Source of the DNA: Shewanella sp. SR44-3
Lineage (GTDB): Bacteria > Pseudomonadota > Gammaproteobacteria > Enterobacterales > Shewanellaceae
Direction of reading: 5' to 3'
NCBI RefSeq assembly: GCF_014163735.1
Contig: NZ_JACJDV010000029.1
Span: 1-48,075, forward strand
Length of the DNA stretch: 48,075 nucleotides
This document shows, piece by piece, positions 18,361-29,000 of this stretch. Numbering within the stretch: the first letter of the stretch is position 1; the number at the start of each line of letters is the position of its first letter. Both the position numbers and the translations under genes were made by a program. The notes below the pieces were generated by a model. It was not told the origin of the DNA and did not search any database. It worked only from the letters and a program-made list of their open reading frames with translations.

Positions 18361-19245
18361 TTAAGCAGCTTGGTTTTGCTGGCGATGTTTAAGTAACGTA
18401 GAAAAATAAACGTCTTCTAAGTTGGCTGGCGCTTGCTCGAAACCTTCGGGGGCGCTATCGGCGATAACGTGAATAATTGTTTTACCCGCGAATAAACGTT
18501 TTGAAATAATGGCAAAGTTTTGCTCTATTTCTATCGCTTCTTGTTGAGATACGGTTTTACGCCAAATTTGGTTATTAAGCCGCTGAGTTAATTCTATGGG
18601 GTTACCTTCAAGTAATATGCTTCCTGAAGCTAAAACTGCCATATTGGGGCATAGCTCAGACACATCTTCAACGATATGAGTCGACAGAATAATGGCTTTT
18701 TCTTCGCCTAAGCTGACTAATAAGTTATGGAAACGATTGCGTTCTTCTGGATCTAACCCTGCCGTTGGTTCATCAACCACTAATAAATCAGGATCGCCGA
18801 GTAAGGCTTGAGCAATACCAAAACGCTGACGCATACCGCCTGAAAAACCACTCACGGCATTTTTACGGTGTTGAAATAAATTAGTGTGTGCAAGTAAACC
18901 ATCAACGGCTTCTTTACGTTCGGCTTTATTACTAATACCTTTTAAAATGGCCATGTGATCTAATAAATCGTAAGCACTAACTCGGGGGTAAACACCAAAA
19001 TCTTGTGGTAAGTAACCTAAACGTAGTCGCATTGATTGCGGATCGGCTAATACGTCGATACCATCGAAGATAATACTTCCAGAATCAGGGGCTTGTAACG
19101 TCGCAATCGTGCGCATTAATGAAGATTTACCCGCACCATTTGGACCGAGTAAGCCGTACATGCCAGTGGGAATATTCAGTGAAATATTATTAAGCGCTTT
19201 TACGCCATTATCGTACGTTTTTGAAACTCCATTGATGGTAAGCAT
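18361..19245 (-). CDS. ABC transporter ATPase partnering the permease-M1 fusion
   Basis: This 294-residue nucleotide-binding protein has Walker A (GPNGAGKSS, near residue 35), the Q-loop YLPQDFG, signature FSGGMRQRFG, Walker B LLVVDEPTAGLD and switch His in LSTHIVED. All catalytic motifs look intact. The ATG has a good AAGGAG about 5 bases upstream. It is first in a two-gene operon with the permease-peptidase fusion, 11 bp downstream. It energises that transporter at the cytoplasmic face of the inner membrane. Its sequence differs clearly from the ABC ATPase at the left end of the window. Confidence 0.92.
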   Translation of the reverse strand: MLTINGVSKTYDNGVKALNNISLNIPTGMYGLLGPNGAGKSSLMRTIATLQAPDSGSIIFDGIDVLADPQSMRLRLGYLPQDFGVYPRVSAYDLLDHMAILKGISNKAERKEAVDGLLAHTNLFQHRKNAVSGFSGGMRQRFGIAQALLGDPDLLVVDEPTAGLDPEERNRFHNLLVSLGEEKAIILSTHIVEDVSELCPNMAVLASGSILLEGNPIELTQRLNNQIWRKTVSQQEAIEIEQNFAIISKRLFAGKTIIHVIADSAPEGFEQAPANLEDVYFSTLLKHRQQNQAA

Positions 19246-19727
19246 ATTACTCCTTGTGTGTTTAACGTCTTAATCGATGAAAACAATATGTTATTAAAGT
19301 GCGGCGTGCATGTTAACTTTTTTGCTGTGTTCTACCTATCTAAAATTAACGTCGACGGGTTAAATTTGTAAATTATTGTGTTCATCACCTGAATTTGATG
19401 CAGATTATTTAATCGCAGGTGAAGAAAAATGATTGCTGGATAAAAAAGAGTGATACCTTGTTAATAGACAAGGTGCTGATGGTATCGTTACTCGGCTCGA
19501 ATTCAGCAACTAAATGAACTATTCAATGCGCGCAATCAACTTGATGAAATAATCAGTTTATATCAACATTATTAATCTATTAAACGTATCAGATTTAGTA
19601 TTAGTTGGTGTGTCATTAATTTGAAAGGGAATAATCCTTACTGCATTAATTCGCTTTATTTTAAGCGCAAAGTTCAAGCTTTAACGTAAGAGCCTGAATT
19701 TATGCCAATTAACTGCCATTTTCATGT

Positions 19728-19774
19728 CTTAACCCGAGTTGAAAATAACGTTGAGGTTGTTGAGGTTAAATAAG
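19728..19774. repeat. Copy 2 of the dispersed sequence (CCCGAGTTGA ... TTGAGGTTAA)
   Basis: CCCGAGTTGA is followed by AAATAACG and then twice by GTTGAGGTT, ending TTAAATAAG. It is related to the copy at 101-127 but contains about 20 extra bases. Origin unknown. Confidence 0.4.
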
Positions 19775-19819
19775 AACAGATAAAAATTAGGCGCGTGCGA
19801 ACCTGATCCTTATCTGTTC
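19774..19819 (-). terminator. Inverted repeat past mnmC, possible terminator
   Basis: GAACAGATAA (19774-19783) and TTATCTGTTC (19810-19819) form a perfect 10-bp pair with a 26-nt spacer. On the minus strand it is followed by TTATTT, 24 bp past the mnmC stop. The long loop makes it an unusual terminator. Confidence 0.4.
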
Positions 19820-19842
19820 AAGCGATCATATTTGGTGTGAAC

Positions 19843-22143
19843 TTACAGTGCTTTGCCTTTTAATAGTTTTCTCATCCACATGCGGTTGGGGTTGAGTAGG
19901 GCTAAAGTGTCGGCACTGATGGGCGCGATTTCTCCGCACAATAATGCAGCTAAGCATTCGGCGGCAAGAGGGCCTGAGCTTAAGCCGCGAGAGCCTAATC
20001 CGCCTAAGACGAATAAATTGTGGTGCACGGGCGCTGGCGTCTGTTGCCAGTATTGCTGGCACTGCTTGGCGTAACTGTTTTGACTTGCCAGTGGGCTGGT
20101 ATTGAGGGCGTCATAGCGGTTGATTATTTCAGTGACATCCGGGGCGCAGCCCATCATGGGAAAATGATCCCGGGTCACCATGCGCACGCCCACTCTGGCT
20201 TCCATATCTGAGACATCAATATCCTGTGGCCAGCGTAATGCTGGGAAGCTTTGCTGCATCTTCTGGCCATTTTCGCGTTGTTCATCTGGGCAAATATCAA
20301 GATGTTTAGGGTCTTTGATATAGCTTGCTCCAACACAATGGCTTGAGTTCATCGCGGGTGTCAGGTAGCCATTGGCGCAAATAACAGTGCTGAGCTGAGT
20401 TAATTCACCTTGGCTAGGCACATGGCTAACTTGGCCGCGAAAACCGCTCATCTGTAAGGCTTGGGTTTGCTCAAAGTCGGTAATGCTGGCGCCACTGGCC
20501 AGCACGACTTGATGATGCTGAGCAATCATAGTGCTGCCATTATACAAACCCCATAGTGTGGCTTGTGTGTGCTGTTTTGGCTCAAGGGTATCTGGTATTG
20601 CTGTATCAGTGGTTGGTGGAGCTATCGCATTAGTTACCGTACTCGTAATTGCGGTGACAGTACAATTTAACTTCACTTCTACATTGGCTAATGACTTGGC
20701 TTTTTCAAGGCAAGCACGGGCAAACTCAAAGGGGCAGATCCAGCCACCATTAGGATAGAAAAATCCCGCTTTATCTATACTGACACCTGCGACTTCAGTG
20801 GCGTCTTGCGGGTTTAAGGTATAAGCAATTTCATGGGGCCATGATTGACCTTTAACGATTTTATTTAGCCGCGCGTCACTGCGTTCATCAAAGCCGGTTT
20901 GCAGCACGCCGCAAAGTTGATGACCGATAGGGTAGCCGTCATTCATAAGGGATAGTAAACGCCGGCGACTAAACAGAAATGCTTGCTGAAAGAATTGACT
21001 GAGGGGGCTGTTTTCTGGGGTTAACAGTGGATAAATAGCCCCTTGACGATTACCCGAGGCACCATCGGCTATTTTGTCATCCTGGCAATATAGCGTGATG
21101 GGTTTACCGCGCTCAGCTAAAGACAAGGCAAGACAAGCCCCTGCAATACCGCCACCAATGATGGCGATGCTGTTAGTGTCAACTGTGGTTGCATCTCCCT
21201 CTGGCGCATTTTTTATAATAGGTTGATCAAGGTGTTTGCCATCCATTCCATTGGCTATTGGACTATGGGCTAACTGATTAATTTGTTGCTGCCGCAGAGC
21301 ACTGCGCTCGGCAAGGGCAATCAGATTGTCGCTGTTAAGTGTTTGCTGCGGATGTTGTTGATAATGTGAAAAGCCGGCTTGCTCTGCCATGATAATAAGA
21401 CGACTTTCTGCTAAAGCCTGGTTGCCATTATTGGATAAATATATTGATTTATCATCAAGATATAGGCTTGCTCCGTCTTTACTTAATCGCCCCATTTGCC
21501 ACAGCTGAGCCTGGGTTAGCGCGTTTGTAATGTGAGGTAGACAGTGCCAATGATCCACTTTACGTTTTGGGGTGATAAGTTGGCTTAAGTTTGCTTGCAG
21601 CTCGCCAAAATGCACGTCGATGCACAGCTGGCCTTGCTCAAAAATAAACCGCTGGGCGCCATTAATGCGAGCGACTTCCCCTGCAATAAATTGCTCAGCT
21701 TGAGCCATTACTGGAGAGTTGGCACTGAGTAACCCTAACGCTTGCCAATATTGCTTAAGTTCTAAGGCGCTGATGGCATTAGGCTCAAAGATCACTAGCT
21801 GAACTTTGGCAGATAAGCTTTTTGTTTGCTTTTTAGAGATGGGCTCGGCGTTTATCCTATCAATATATTGGGCTAGACTTTGCCACAGCATTAACATAGA
21901 TACGCCATTACCAAGGCCAATTTGCCCTAATGTGAGACAAGCGTCATCAGATTGCATTAATTCTTGAGTATAAAAACCCTGTAAAGCCTTGCTATACTCT
22001 TGAGCCTTAGGACAAGTCTCTGTATTGTCTTTATAAAAAATAGAGTAAGTCGCAGGGAAAAGTTCGGCTAATACCGCTAGCGAACGGGGCGATTTGGCTG
22101 CATGTGAATAAGAAAAAGGCAAAATAGTGTACTCAAAGTCCAT
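19843..22143 (-). CDS. mnmC: MnmC-like tRNA wobble-uridine modification protein, N-domain degenerate
   Basis: MnmC finishes the mnm5(s2)U34 wobble modification of tRNA: a C-terminal FAD domain removes the carboxymethyl group and an N-terminal methyltransferase adds a methyl group. Here the C-domain (about residues 325-766) looks intact: IAIIGGGIAGA FAD motif, DGASGNRQGAIYPLL, GGWICPFEFAR, GLGSRGLSSGPL and the terminal NPNRMWMRKLLKGKAL, all like E. coli MnmC. The N-domain (about 1-290) is weak. The AdoMet glycine loop is reduced to IGLGNGVS, and the conserved DGFAPxKNPxxW is replaced by HCLPHITNALTQAQLW (200-215), losing the catalytic Asp. Methyl transfer by this protein is therefore doubtful. 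Divergent from fabB, as in E. coli. Confidence 0.88.
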   Translation of the reverse strand: MDFEYTILPFSYSHAAKSPRSLAVLAELFPATYSIFYKDNTETCPKAQEYSKALQGFYTQELMQSDDACLTLGQIGLGNGVSMLMLWQSLAQYIDRINAEPISKKQTKSLSAKVQLVIFEPNAISALELKQYWQALGLLSANSPVMAQAEQFIAGEVARINGAQRFIFEQGQLCIDVHFGELQANLSQLITPKRKVDHWHCLPHITNALTQAQLWQMGRLSKDGASLYLDDKSIYLSNNGNQALAESRLIIMAEQAGFSHYQQHPQQTLNSDNLIALAERSALRQQQINQLAHSPIANGMDGKHLDQPIIKNAPEGDATTVDTNSIAIIGGGIAGACLALSLAERGKPITLYCQDDKIADGASGNRQGAIYPLLTPENSPLSQFFQQAFLFSRRRLLSLMNDGYPIGHQLCGVLQTGFDERSDARLNKIVKGQSWPHEIAYTLNPQDATEVAGVSIDKAGFFYPNGGWICPFEFARACLEKAKSLANVEVKLNCTVTAITSTVTNAIAPPTTDTAIPDTLEPKQHTQATLWGLYNGSTMIAQHHQVVLASGASITDFEQTQALQMSGFRGQVSHVPSQGELTQLSTVICANGYLTPAMNSSHCVGASYIKDPKHLDICPDEQRENGQKMQQSFPALRWPQDIDVSDMEARVGVRMVTRDHFPMMGCAPDVTEIINRYDALNTSPLASQNSYAKQCQQYWQQTPAPVHHNLFVLGGLGSRGLSSGPLAAECLAALLCGEIAPISADTLALLNPNRMWMRKLLKGKAL

Positions 22144-22258
22144 ATATTGGCACTATTTTACCTGTGTTTATGGAAAGCTGACCACTTAATTGCGTCAAAG
22201 CGGATATGATTGCCGCAGCAAAATTAGGTACTGACATGTACAAAATGGATAGCAAACA

Positions 22259-23473
22259 ATGAAAAGAGTCGTGATAACCGGAATGGGTGTAGTTTCAAGT
22301 ATCGGTAATAACAAGCAAGAAGTGACAGAGTCTCTTAAAGCTGGCCGAAGTGGTATTACTCATTCTGCTCAATTTGAAGAAATGAAATTACGCAGTCATG
22401 TTTGGGGTGATATCAAATTAAACCCAGCTGATCATATTGATAGAAAAGCGTTACGCTTCATGGGCGATGCTGCAGCTTATGCTTATATCGCCATGAAAGA
22501 GGCCATCGCAGATGCCAACTTAACGGAAGAGCAATACTCAGATTTCAGAGTGGGCTTAGTGGTTGGCTCTGGCGGCGCTTCATCGAAGAATCAGGTGGAA
22601 TCCGCTGATACACTTCGCGCCAAAGGCGTGAAGCGCGTCGGACCGTATATCGTGCCGCGCATTATGTCCAGCACCACAAGTGCTTGCTTAGCGACGCCAT
22701 TTAAAATTAAAGGCGTGAACTACTCAATTAGTTCAGCCTGTGCAACCTCTGCTCACTGTATCGGCCATGCGGCTGAACTTATCCAAATGGGTAAGCAGGA
22801 CATGGTGTTTGCTGGCGGCGCTGAAGAAGTGGATTGGACCTTGACCATGGGCTTTGATGCTATGGGCGCCTTGTCGACTAAGTACAACGACACGCCTGAG
22901 AAAGCCTCTCGTACCTATGACTCAGAGCGTGACGGTTTCGTTATTTCTGGTGGCGGCGGTATTGTGGTGGTTGAAGAGCTTGAACATGCCTTAGCCCGCG
23001 GCGCAAAAATCTATGCGGAAATCATAGGTTATGGCGCCTCATCAGACGGTTATGACATGGTTGCCCCATCGGGTGAAGGCGCTGTACGTTGTATGCAGAT
23101 GGCCCTTGCCGATGTGGATACCCCTATCGATTATATCAACACTCATGGCACCTCAACACCTGTGGGTGATGTGCGTGAGCTTGAAGCCTTAACCCAAGTC
23201 TTTAAAGACAAGGTGCCGCCAGTTGCATCCACTAAATCTTTGACTGGTCATGCGCTAGGTGCCGCCGGTGTCCATGAAGCGATTTTCAGCATGATAATGA
23301 TGGAAAATAACTTTATTGCGCCTAGCATCAATATCGATGTATTAGATGAAAAAGCTGCAGGTATTCCAGTTGTGCAACAAATGCGCGCCGCAGAGTTAAC
23401 CACAGTAATGAGCAACAGCTTTGGCTTTGGTGGCACTAACGCGACGTTAGTGATGCGTAAGTACAAGTCTTAG
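22259..23473 (+). CDS. fabB: 3-oxoacyl-[acyl carrier protein] synthase I
   Basis: This condensing enzyme elongates fatty acids and, in gammaproteobacteria, is needed for unsaturated fatty acid synthesis with FabA. The 404-residue thiolase-fold protein has the catalytic Cys in [10 protein letters not shown] and the two histidines in [10 protein letters not shown] and [12 protein letters not shown]. The FabB-like N-terminus is [18 protein letters not shown]. FabB is preferred over FabF because of the [14 protein letters not shown] active-site context and the location divergent from mnmC. The 115-bp shared promoter region contains TATGAT (22205-22210) as a possible -10; no FabR or FadR operator could be recognised with confidence. 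Confidence 0.95.
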   Translation: MKRVVITGMGVVSSIGNNKQEVTESLKAGRSGITHSAQFEEMKLRSHVWGDIKLNPADHIDRKALRFMGDAAAYAYIAMKEAIADANLTEEQYSDFRVGLVVGSGGASSKNQVESADTLRAKGVKRVGPYIVPRIMSSTTSACLATPFKIKGVNYSISSACATSAHCIGHAAELIQMGKQDMVFAGGAEEVDWTLTMGFDAMGALSTKYNDTPEKASRTYDSERDGFVISGGGGIVVVEELEHALARGAKIYAEIIGYGASSDGYDMVAPSGEGAVRCMQMALADVDTPIDYINTHGTSTPVGDVRELEALTQVFKDKVPPVASTKSLTGHALGAAGVHEAIFSMIMMENNFIAPSINIDVLDEKAAGIPVVQQMRAAELTTVMSNSFGFGGTNATLVMRKYKS

Positions 23474-23532
23474 TCATGTGTACAAGTCATTAGATTATTC
23501 CTGTGTAACATGACAGGCTAGTCTCAGAAATG

Positions 23533-23566
23533 AAAAGCCAAGCGCCTAGTGCGGTTGGCTTTTTTA
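23533..23566 (+). terminator. Terminator of fabB
   Basis: AAAAGCCAA pairs with TTGGCTTTTTT, extended inwards by CGC/GCG, with a U-tract, about 60 bp past the fabB stop. Confidence 0.85.
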
Positions 23567-23631
23567 TGCCCGTTAGAAATCCAATACAAGAGTTGGTGTA
23601 CAATGCGGGAAAATTGATGAGGGGATGCGTG

Positions 23632-24768
23632 ATGAAAATAGTTGCCGATGAAAACATGCCATTTGTACAAGCCTTATTTGGTGAGCTTGGAGACGTGGTT
23701 AGCGTCAATGGCCGTAGCCTAAGTGCTAAGGATCTAAAAGATGCCGATGTGCTGTTAGTCCGCTCAGTGACTAAAGTTGATCAAGCGCTCTTGCAAGATT
23801 GCACCAGCCTTAAGTTTGTTGGCAGCGCCACCATAGGCACAGATCATATCGACCAAGACTACCTTAAACATCGAGATATCCCCTTTGCCAATGCCCCTGG
23901 GTGTAATGCCACAGGTGTTGGGGAGTACGCTTTTATTGCCGCATTAGAGCTTGCCGAGCGTGAACAGGTTAACCTTAAAGATAAGGTTATCGGCATCGTC
24001 GGTGCGGGTAATACGGGGCTGGCAGCGGCCAAATGTTTTTCAGCTTTTGGCAATAAGGTTGTTGTTTGCGATCCATTTAAAACCCAAGACATGCTCGATT
24101 TTCCACTCGTTGACCTCGATGAGCTTATTCAACAAGCAGATATCATTAGTTTACATGTGCCATTGACTGAAGCAGGCCCCTATAAAACTTGGTATTTATT
24201 TGATAGCGCGCGGCTTGAGTCCTTAAGGCCTAGCACTTGGCTATTTAATTGTTGCCGCGGTGAAGTGATAGATAATCAGGCGTTAATTAAATTTAAGCAG
24301 CGCCGTGATGACATTAAACTGGTGCTCGATGTGTGGCAGGGGGAGCCCCATCCCATGGCCGCGTTGGTGCCCTTAACTGAGTTTGCGACTCCGCATATTG
24401 CAGGATACAGCTTGGAGGGCAAGGCCAGAGGCACTTTCATGCTCTATCAAGCGTTAGCGGCGACGCTTGAGCTGCCAGTTAACGCATCTTTGGATGAATT
24501 ATTGCCAACTCACTTTGTGGATCAAATGAGATTAGCCACGCAAACTGAGCTGACTCAGGGACACCTACTCAGCCTTGCTCGGTTGGTATATGACCTTAGG
24601 GATGATGATAGAAACTTCAGGCAAGCGTTTAATCAAGCCAATGGTTTTGACCAATTGAGAAAAAATCATACCCATAGACGCGAATTTAGTGCATTGACCC
24701 TAGCATCAAGCGGGGGTTGTGAGGTAAATTGGCTCTTAAGACTAGGGTTTTCAGGAGTTGGACGTTAA
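23632..24768 (+). CDS. pdxB: Erythronate-4-phosphate dehydrogenase
   Basis: The enzyme oxidises 4-phosphoerythronate in the DXP-dependent pyridoxal phosphate pathway. The 378-residue length equals E. coli PdxB. It has the N-terminal [10 protein letters not shown], the D-2-hydroxyacid dehydrogenase Rossmann motif GIVGAGNTG, the substrate-pocket signature [10 protein letters not shown] (Arg), VLDVWQGEP (Glu) and the catalytic His in [10 protein letters not shown]. The start at 23632 has GAGGGG 7 bases upstream and matches the family; an in-frame extension to 23530 runs through the fabB terminator and is rejected. The asd gene begins 2 bp after the stop, so they are cotranscribed. Confidence 0.95.
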   Translation: MKIVADENMPFVQALFGELGDVVSVNGRSLSAKDLKDADVLLVRSVTKVDQALLQDCTSLKFVGSATIGTDHIDQDYLKHRDIPFANAPGCNATGVGEYAFIAALELAEREQVNLKDKVIGIVGAGNTGLAAAKCFSAFGNKVVVCDPFKTQDMLDFPLVDLDELIQQADIISLHVPLTEAGPYKTWYLFDSARLESLRPSTWLFNCCRGEVIDNQALIKFKQRRDDIKLVLDVWQGEPHPMAALVPLTEFATPHIAGYSLEGKARGTFMLYQALAATLELPVNASLDELLPTHFVDQMRLATQTELTQGHLLSLARLVYDLRDDDRNFRQAFNQANGFDQLRKNHTHRREFSALTLASSGGCEVNWLLRLGFSGVGR

Positions 24769-24770
24769 TT

Positions 24771-25799
24771 ATGTCACAAGAAATGGCGCAAGAATTTAAT
24801 GTAGTAGTGTTGGGTGCATCGGGCGCTGTGGGTCAAACCATGATAGAGATCCTCGAAGAGCGTAACTTTCCAATAGCGAATTTATACCCCTTAGCCAGTA
24901 GCCGCAGTGCCGGTGAAACCGTAAGTTTTCATGGTAAACAAGTGACGATTCTGGATGTCGAAACCTTCGACTGGAGCCAAGCTCAGCTAGGTTTCTTCTC
25001 CGCTGGTGGTGATGTGTCTGCTAAGTGGGCTCCCATTGCTGCTGAAGCGGGTTGTGTGGTCATCGATAATACTTCACATTTTCGCTATGACATCGATGTA
25101 CCATTGGTTATTCCAGAGGTCAATCCCCATGCTATTGCCGATTTTCGCAATCGCAATATCATAGCTAACCCAAATTGTTCAACCATCCAGATGTTGGTGG
25201 CATTGAAGCCAATCTATGATGCCTTTGGTATTAGTCGTATCAATGTGGCGACGTATCAGTCTGTTTCAGGCACGGGCAAAAAAGCTATTGAAGAATTAGC
25301 GCAGCAATGCGCTAAATTATTACAAGGCCTACCTGCTGAAACTAATGTGTACCCAAAGCAAATTGCCTTTAATGCCTTGCCGCAAATCGACAAGTTTATG
25401 GAAAACGGCTACACCAAAGAAGAAATGAAAATGGTGTGGGAGACTCAAAAGATTTTTGGCGATGATGAAATCTTGGTTAATGCCACTGCAGTAAGGGTGC
25501 CGGTTTTTTATGGTCACTCAGAAGCGATTAATATTGAAACTCTTCAAGCCGTTGATGCAGAAGAGATTAAAGCTGTATTGCGTGATGCACCTGGGGTTGA
25601 ATTGTTTGAAAGTGACGATGATTACCCAACGGCTGTGACTGAAGCTGCGGGTAACGATGCTGTTTATGTTGGCCGAGTACGTAAAGATATTTCCCATAGT
25701 AATGGTATAAATTTATGGGTGACTGCCGATAACATTCGTAAGGGTGCGGCATTAAATAGCGTACAGATAGCTGAGATTTTAATTAGAGACTATTACTGA
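24771..25799 (+). CDS. asd: Aspartate-semialdehyde dehydrogenase
   Basis: This NADPH enzyme reduces aspartyl phosphate to aspartate semialdehyde for lysine, threonine, methionine and diaminopimelate synthesis. The 342-residue protein has the NADP motif VLGASGAVGQ, the active-site cysteine in NPNCSTIQ, the acid-base histidine region RVPVFYGHSE, and SVSGTGKKA. In E. coli this position is held by the non-catalytic relative usg; here the cysteine and histidine are present, so a working enzyme is expected. The start at 24771 is chosen by homology; AGGAG lies 14 bases upstream, a long spacing. A terminator follows. Confidence 0.92.
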   Translation: MSQEMAQEFNVVVLGASGAVGQTMIEILEERNFPIANLYPLASSRSAGETVSFHGKQVTILDVETFDWSQAQLGFFSAGGDVSAKWAPIAAEAGCVVIDNTSHFRYDIDVPLVIPEVNPHAIADFRNRNIIANPNCSTIQMLVALKPIYDAFGISRINVATYQSVSGTGKKAIEELAQQCAKLLQGLPAETNVYPKQIAFNALPQIDKFMENGYTKEEMKMVWETQKIFGDDEILVNATAVRVPVFYGHSEAINIETLQAVDAEEIKAVLRDAPGVELFESDDDYPTAVTEAAGNDAVYVGRVRKDISHSNGINLWVTADNIRKGAALNSVQIAEILIRDYY

Positions 25800-25839
25800 T
25801 CCAGTTCTAATCTTTTAATGATTTTAGCCATTTAGCTCT

Positions 25840-25868
25840 AAAGCCTGCTGTCAGCAGGCTTTTTTTGT
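25840..25868 (+). terminator. Terminator of pdxB-asd
   Basis: AAAGCCTGCT, loop GTC and AGCAGGCTTTTTTT form a 9-10 bp stem with a U-tract, about 40 bp past the asd stop. Confidence 0.9.
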
Positions 25869-26020
25869 TTTACAATTGGCAGCAGTAGCTTGGCAAGGGA
25901 TTCTGGTTTATAGTCTAGTTGCAGTCATGTTAACGACGTTTATAACCCAAACCTAATAAATACAATTGCCTAAAGCCAGTTGTCAGAAGACAACCTTATA
26001 GCGCTAAAAGGGAAAGATTG

Positions 26021-29000
26021 ATGATTTTTCGTACTTCATATTTACTGGGCGCCTTAGCTTGCGCTCTTGTTACCTTATCTGCGGCCAATATCAGCGTACC
26101 TGTCCAGGCTGAAACATTGAAAATTACCGGCCCAAATGGTGAAGTAAAACAATCACCTAAGCGTCAGTATGGTCCAACAACCTCCGCCGATACTTTCTGG
26201 AGCATCGCTCAGAAGTTGCGCCCCAGCGAAAATATTAGCGTCTATCAAGTGATGGCCGCGCTCTATGATGCCAATCCCCATGCTTTTAGTGGTAATAATT
26301 ACAACACCTTAGAGCGAGGCATGATTTTATTGGTGCCATCAGAGCAAGTGATGGCCGCGATTCCTGAGCGCTTAGCCAAAGAGCGTGCCGACAGGGATGA
26401 TCAACGTTTTGCTAAAGCGCCACCAGTCAGACCCCTTGTCCGTGCGCCAGTAACTCCTTCTAGAACCTTACAAATTGTGCCTGACACCAAACCTGAGGTG
26501 ATTGTTGCTGCAAAACCCATGGTGGATATGGTTGAAAAAAGCTTAGCTGATGACTTAAAAATCAAACTCGAAGCATCTGAACATAAGGTGTTAATGCTTA
26601 CCGAGGAACTTGGCCGTGCCCAAGATGAGCTGATGGTAAAAGCGGGCGATACTAAAGCGCTAAAAATGAAGCTGGAAGAGTTATCGTTACAAGTTTCAAG
26701 CTTAGAAGAGGATTTTTATCAGCTAAATGAGAAGAATCAAGCATTAAAAGTGAGTTATCAGCAGTTAATAGAAGACACCACAAAAGTTGATGAGCCGGTA
26801 GTTGAAGAAGCACCGAGTGACTTTTGGCGTACGCTAACTGACAGCACCTTAATTTTAGTGTTAATGGCGGCACTGCCATTATTGCTCATCTTCTTGATCT
26901 TGTTTTTAATTATGCGTCGCCGTAGCAAGAAGAAAATGCAAGCGGAAGTGGCAGAAGCGGCGGCGATTGCCGCTGCTGCAAGTGCTGCTTCCATGGCTGA
27001 TATGCTCGATGATGAAGAGCTTGATGTTGAAGACGATGAAGGCACCTTAGCGGTTCATTTAGATGAAGACGATGCTGAATCATTGGACGATTTATTGGAT
27101 TTAAGCAGCATCAATCTTCAGCCCGAAGCGGAAATGGGCAGTAATGCTGAAATGGACATGGCATCTGAAATGTTCATCGCAGAAGAAAGCAGCCAGTCCG
27201 TTGCAGATGATGACGAAGGCACCTCTCTGGATGATCTTTGGGCGGAGGCAATGGAAGAGCAAGATGAAGAGCTTGAGCCATTAAAACCCGATGACGATGA
27301 TCTTGATAGCTTTTTCGCTAATTTAGAAGAAGAGCCTGAAGCCACTCCAGTGCCAGAAGATGCCACAGCTGAAAACACCGATGATGATATTGATGCTGTG
27401 TTGTCTGAATTTGCTGCTGATGAACCACAAAGTACTGATACAGCAATAGATGCTGACGACGACATAGATGCTATGTTGGCCGAGTTCAATGTGGGGCAGG
27501 ATGACAATAGCTCAAGTGAGGCGGATGTCGATACCGCTACGGCAGATGATGATATCGATGCCATGCTGGCCGAGTTTGATATCGGCAAAGATGATGGCGC
27601 TAGCGCTGAATCTGAACCAGAAATGGAACCAAAGGCATCAACGGAAGCTGAACCAGAAGATGACGACATAGACGCCATGTTGGCGGCTTTTGATTCAAAG
27701 AAACAGGCTGGCGAAGAAATAGACAGTGATACCGAGGCCGCGGAATTAGAACCTGCAGAGTTAGAGCCAGAATTAGGGCCAGAGTTAGATGCAGAATCAG
27801 AAGCTGAATTAGCCACTGATGCACAAGTTGAAACAGAACCAGAAGATGACGACATAGACGCCATGTTGGCAGCTTTTGATTCAAAGAAACAAGCTGACGA
27901 AGAAATAGACAGCGATGCCGACATTGCGGCAGAGTTAGAACCAGAGCTCGCACCAGAAATCGAGTTAGATGCAGAATCAGAAGCTGAATTAGCCACTGAT
28001 GCACAAGTTGAAATTGAAGCTCAAGCATCTTCAGAAGATGAAGCCGTCGATGATATTGATTCCTTAATTGCCGGACTTGAAACTACCCCTGAAGAGCTTG
28101 AAGCCGATGCCATTGCCGCAGAGTTGAATGCCGAACTTGAACTTGATACTGACTCAGATAATGAGCCTTCAGATGATGATCTAGATTCAATGTTGGCAGA
28201 ACTGCAGAAAAGTCCAGAAGAGATAGAAGCGGCGGCTATCGCAGCTGAACTTGAAGCGGAACTTGAGTCTGACGCACAAGATAACCTTGATGTCCGCTCT
28301 GAGGCCGATAAACAATCAGCACCTGAAGCAGACGATATTGATGCTTTACTTGCGGAGCTTGAAACCACGCCAGAAGAGCTAGAAGCTGATGCCATTGCTG
28401 CAGAGTTAGATGCCGAGCTTGAGCTCGATGCAGCTCAAGACACAGAAACCTCAGATGATGATCTTGATTCAATGCTCGCAGAACTTGAGCGCACACCAGA
28501 AGACGAAACTACTGCTGAAAACGTCGATGCGGGCGAGGCCGCTCAGAAGTCTAATGAGGCTCCTGACGACATAGAGGCTTTACTTGCAGAGCTTGAAACC
28601 ACTCCAGAAGAGTTAGAGGCCGATGCTATCGCGGCAGAGTTAAGTGCAGAACTTGAGCTTGATAGTGATGCCGATCCAGATGATGAAGTATCCGATGATG
28701 ATTTGGATTCTTTACTGGCTGACTTTGATACTTCATCAGAAAAAATAGCAGAACAAAGGTTAGCAAAAACATCAGCTGAATTAGAAGTTGAACCAGAAAC
28801 AGATGTTGATATTCCAGCAGAGCCAGAGCTTGAAGCCGCTTCTGAACCGGCCGTTGAAACTGAAGTCGTTCCTGAAGCTGATACAGAAGTTCAAGATGAG
28901 CCAGAGCTAACCTCAGAAGTTAAACCAGAGTCAGATGCTATTGTGGAGCCTGAGGATGAGAGTGAAACAGAATTAGCATCAGAGGCTGAGCGTGAAGAAG

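Larger units (their letters stand above)
19246..19842. other. 597-bp gap between ABC operon and mnmC
   Basis: No coding region or RNA gene was recognised. It is AT-rich and contains several small inverted repeats: ACCTTGT (19455-19461) / ACAAGGT (19468-19474), an overlapping outer pair GATACC (19452-19457) / GGTATC (19481-19486), TTCGCTT near 19649 with AAGCGCAA, and the dispersed-repeat copy and hairpin listed separately. The ABC operon promoter must lie at its left side. Confidence 0.5.

Noticed and set aside
22144..22258. FadR or FabR operator between mnmC and fabB
   Set aside because: AGCTGACCACTT resembles only one half of a FadR site, and TGTACA is too short to claim FabR.
26018..26020. 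TTG start for fimV
   Set aside because: An ATG follows directly and is better spaced from AAGGGA.
27118..27996. 292-codon Ser-rich antisense frame in fimV
   Set aside because: The opposite strand of Glu/Asp/Ala codon repeats gives long Ser/Ala-rich open frames automatically; no start signal or domain. The same holds for the antisense frames at 28021-28395 and 28891-29592.
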